From NCBI GenBank assembly GCA_029961685.1, contig JARWKL010000007.1, positions 9,137,406-9,201,405 of the forward strand: 64,000 nucleotides of DNA, read 5' to 3'. Positions 62,401 through 64,000 of the stretch are shown piece by piece (position 1 is the stretch's first letter; each line of letters starts with the position of its first letter). The DNA comes from Aristolochia californica (lineage: Eukaryota > Streptophyta > Magnoliopsida > Piperales > Aristolochiaceae). Under the pieces are notes generated by a model, which worked only from the letters and a program-made list of their open reading frames with translations, searched no databases and was not told where the DNA came from. Both the position numbers and the translations under genes were made by a program.

Positions 62401-64000
62401 TTTCCCGACGATTGCGAAACCTGATATATAAAAACAAGAAAGAGTTTAAATCTCTAATTGTTACAGACACGTTTTGGAATTATCTCTCTCTTCATTTTTC
62501 GATTTCTATTGTAGATGTATCCTTTTTCCTTAAATGAAAACTTGAGTTTTCACTTTCCCATTTTTGTCTCGTAAAAAAAAAAGATAAGGCAAACAGATCA
62601 CAACAAAAAGAAAAATTTAGAGTTTATGTATGCAAAAAATTAGAACAACAACAAATGTAAGCAAAGGAAATTTATTCACACACCACAAATAAACACAAAA
62701 GTTTTGATATCCAAGTTTGGGAAAGTCCACTAGTTCAACCCTGATAACTTGGAAATTTATCATAAAGAGATTTCTAGTTGATCCTTCACATGTTTTAAAT
62801 ATGGATATGCATGCTTGTAACATGTTAAAGTTGCAGATGACCTATGGATCCAAACCTCATTTAATTGTAGAGTTTGTGTGTGGTGGGATATTTACCCCAG
62901 TCAAAGAAGCCATTATTTGGCCTGTTTACAAAAAAACTGACCTAGCAATCATAGATGTTTGTAAAGTGATTAATCGGTCAATCATGCGTAACGGGATAAA
63001 TTTTTGTAAGAAATGACTTATGGATTAGGAGTCAACACTCAGCAAAACCTTCCTCCACCTCCCCCTCTGTTTCCCGACGATTGCAAAACCTGGTGTATAA
63101 AAACTAGAAAGAGTTTAAAATCCCTAAAAGTTACAGACACTTTTTTTGAATTATCTCTCTCTAAATTTATGCATTTCCATTTTACAAGGTACTCTTTCCT
63201 TAAATCAAATCTTGAGTTTGCACTTTTCCCTTTATCTTTCGTAAACAAAAAAGATAAGGCAAACGGATCACAACAATATGAAAATTTTAGAGTTTATGTA
63301 TACAAAAAATTTAAAAGAACAACAAATGTAAGCAAAGAAAATTTATTCACACACCAGAAATGAACACAAAAGTTTTGATAACCAAGTTTGGCAAATTCCA
63401 CTAGTTCAACCCTGATAGCTTGGAATTTTATAAGAATGAGATTTCTAGTTGATCCTGCACATGTTTTAAATGTGGATATGTATGCATGAAACATGTTAAA
63501 GATGCAGATGACCTACGTATCCAAACCTCATTAAACTCTCAAGTTTGGGTGCGGTTGGATATTTACCCCAGCCAAACAAGCCATTTTTTTACCCTGATAC
63601 AAAGAAGCGGACCTAACAATCATAGATGATTGTAAAGTGATTTTTGGGTCAATCATGAGTAACGGTCTATTTGTTTATAAGAAATGACTGATGGATTGGG
63701 AGTCAACACTTAGCTAAAAATTCCACTGTCTCCCCTTTTGTTTCCCAACTATTAGAAAACATGATATATAAAAACAAGAAAGAGATTACAATCTCTAAAA
63801 GTTACAGACACTTTTTGGAATTATCTCTCTCTACATTTGTGCATTTCCATTTTAGATATAAACTTTTTCCTTCAATCAAAACTTAAGTTTTAACTTTTCC
63901 TTTTATCTCACGTAAACAAAATAGATAAGATGAACAAATCTCAACAAAATGAAAATTTTAGAGTATATGTAATAAAAAATTTTAGAACAACAACAAATGT
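59481..64000 (+). repeat. Locally homogenised subfamily to the window end
   Basis: Landmarks lie at 59501, 60162, 60835, 61486, 62155, 62824 and 63495. Consecutive units read GAGTTTATG (59958, 60631, 61281, 61951, 62619, 63291) where the rest of the array mostly has GAGTTCATG, and several read CTAGTTGATCC (60111, 62105, 62773, 63445) where CTAATTGATCC is normal. Neighbours resemble each other more than distant copies, as expected from local unequal exchange. The hairpin duplication at 60.3 kb lies here. No gene is seen. Confidence 0.8.
60285..60333 (+). repeat. Duplicated hairpin within one monomer
   Basis: CAATCATAGATGATTG occurs at 60285-60300 and again at 60318-60333, both followed by AAAAA. 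The second copy has replaced the usual CAATCATGCGTAACGGG segment. This fits template switching between the CAATCAT of the hairpin and the third half-site. Confidence 0.88.

Larger units (their letters stand above)
1..64000 (+). repeat. Satellite DNA array, consensus monomer about 670 bp, about 96 head-to-tail copies
   Basis: Every part of the window can be read as copies of one monomer in one orientation. The landmark GTTAAAGATG recurs at 453, 1126, 1786, 2455, 3126, 3800 and so on to 63495; most intervals are 669-672 bp. Shorter or longer intervals (for example 324 at 25077-25401, 178 at 28080-28258, 831 at 34175-35006, 485 at 59016-59501) are explained by internal deletions or partial duplications described separately. 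No unrelated sequence interrupts the array. The monomer is AT-rich, with one short C-rich tract. Copies differ by many point changes and small indels, so this is an older, diverged array and not a freshly amplified one. Host and chromosome position are unknown; a plant nuclear genome is my inference. Confidence 0.97.

Noticed and set aside
378..63494. Numerous short open frames of 60-133 codons on both strands
   Set aside because: They repeat with the monomer period, sit in the same few monomer frames, are broken in many copies, and several rely on TTG starts. They match no family I recognise. They are by-products of the repeat.
1..64000. CRISPR-like periodic repeat pattern
   Set aside because: The repeated unit is the whole 670 bp with no unique spacers between short repeats, and no cas-type genes are present.
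1..64000. Bacterial, phage or organelle sequence
   Set aside because: There are no genes, operons, tRNAs or ribosome binding sites over 64 kb; the continuous satellite and CpG decay fit nuclear heterochromatin.
1..64000. CENP-B box type motif or telomere repeat
   Set aside because: I saw no YTTCGTTGGAARCGGGA-like motif and no TTTAGGG or TTAGGG runs while reading, so a centromeric or telomeric claim is not supported by motifs.
1..64000. Internal sub-repeats suggesting the monomer is a dimer or tetramer of a shorter unit
   Set aside because: Apart from the CAATCAT half-sites and generally similar A- and T-rich stretches, I saw no convincing similarity between the quarters or halves of the monomer. 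A self dot plot of the consensus would settle it.

Overview
The whole 64 kb window is one uninterrupted satellite DNA array. About 96 head-to-tail copies of an AT-rich monomer fill it, all in the same orientation. I measured monomer length from the landmark GTTAAAGATG (and close variants) that follows the GCATGC motif in nearly every unit. Successive landmarks are usually 669-672 bp apart, so the consensus monomer is about 670 bp. I see no real protein-coding gene, no tRNA or rRNA, no CRISPR and no inserted transposon. The many short open frames are the same few frames of the monomer recurring from copy to copy.

The sequence points to a nuclear eukaryotic genome, most likely a plant, and to constitutive heterochromatin. 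The reasons are the long monomer, the scale and continuity of the array, the lack of genes, and the loss of CpG sites by C-to-T and G-to-A changes (expected where cytosines are methylated). Species and chromosomal position (centromeric, subtelomeric or interstitial) cannot be decided from this window.

Monomers are not equally related. Diagnostic variants show higher-order structure: (1) 0-11 kb is colinear with 47.9-59.5 kb, interrupted by gains and losses of whole monomers; (2) 38.9-42.3 kb is colinear with 46.3-49 kb at an offset of about 7.36 kb (11 monomers), falling to 6.70 kb (10 monomers), and 41.2-44.5 kb also resembles the window start; (3) 12.9-27.6 kb holds three imperfect copies of a unit of about seven monomers (about 4.65 kb); (4) 30.0-36.7 kb holds two adjacent copies of a five-monomer unit that both carry the same embedded 160 bp partial duplication; (5) 54.5-59.0 kb has a local composite repeat shared with 9.3-10.4 kb; (6) 59.5-64 kb is a locally homogenised subfamily.

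Inside the monomer, conserved landmarks in + strand order after GTTAAAGATG are a GGATCC site, a perfect 8 bp inverted repeat (ACAATCAT-AG-ATGATTGT) with a third half-site nearby, a C-rich tract that expands to as many as 23 C, a TATATAAAA motif, a CT-rich stretch, an A-rich stretch and a GATATC site. Array evolution is visible as partial tandem duplications (about 160, 178 and 324 bp), internal deletions between short direct repeats, and duplication of the hairpin itself. All coordinates and comparisons were made by eye. Percent identities were not computed.
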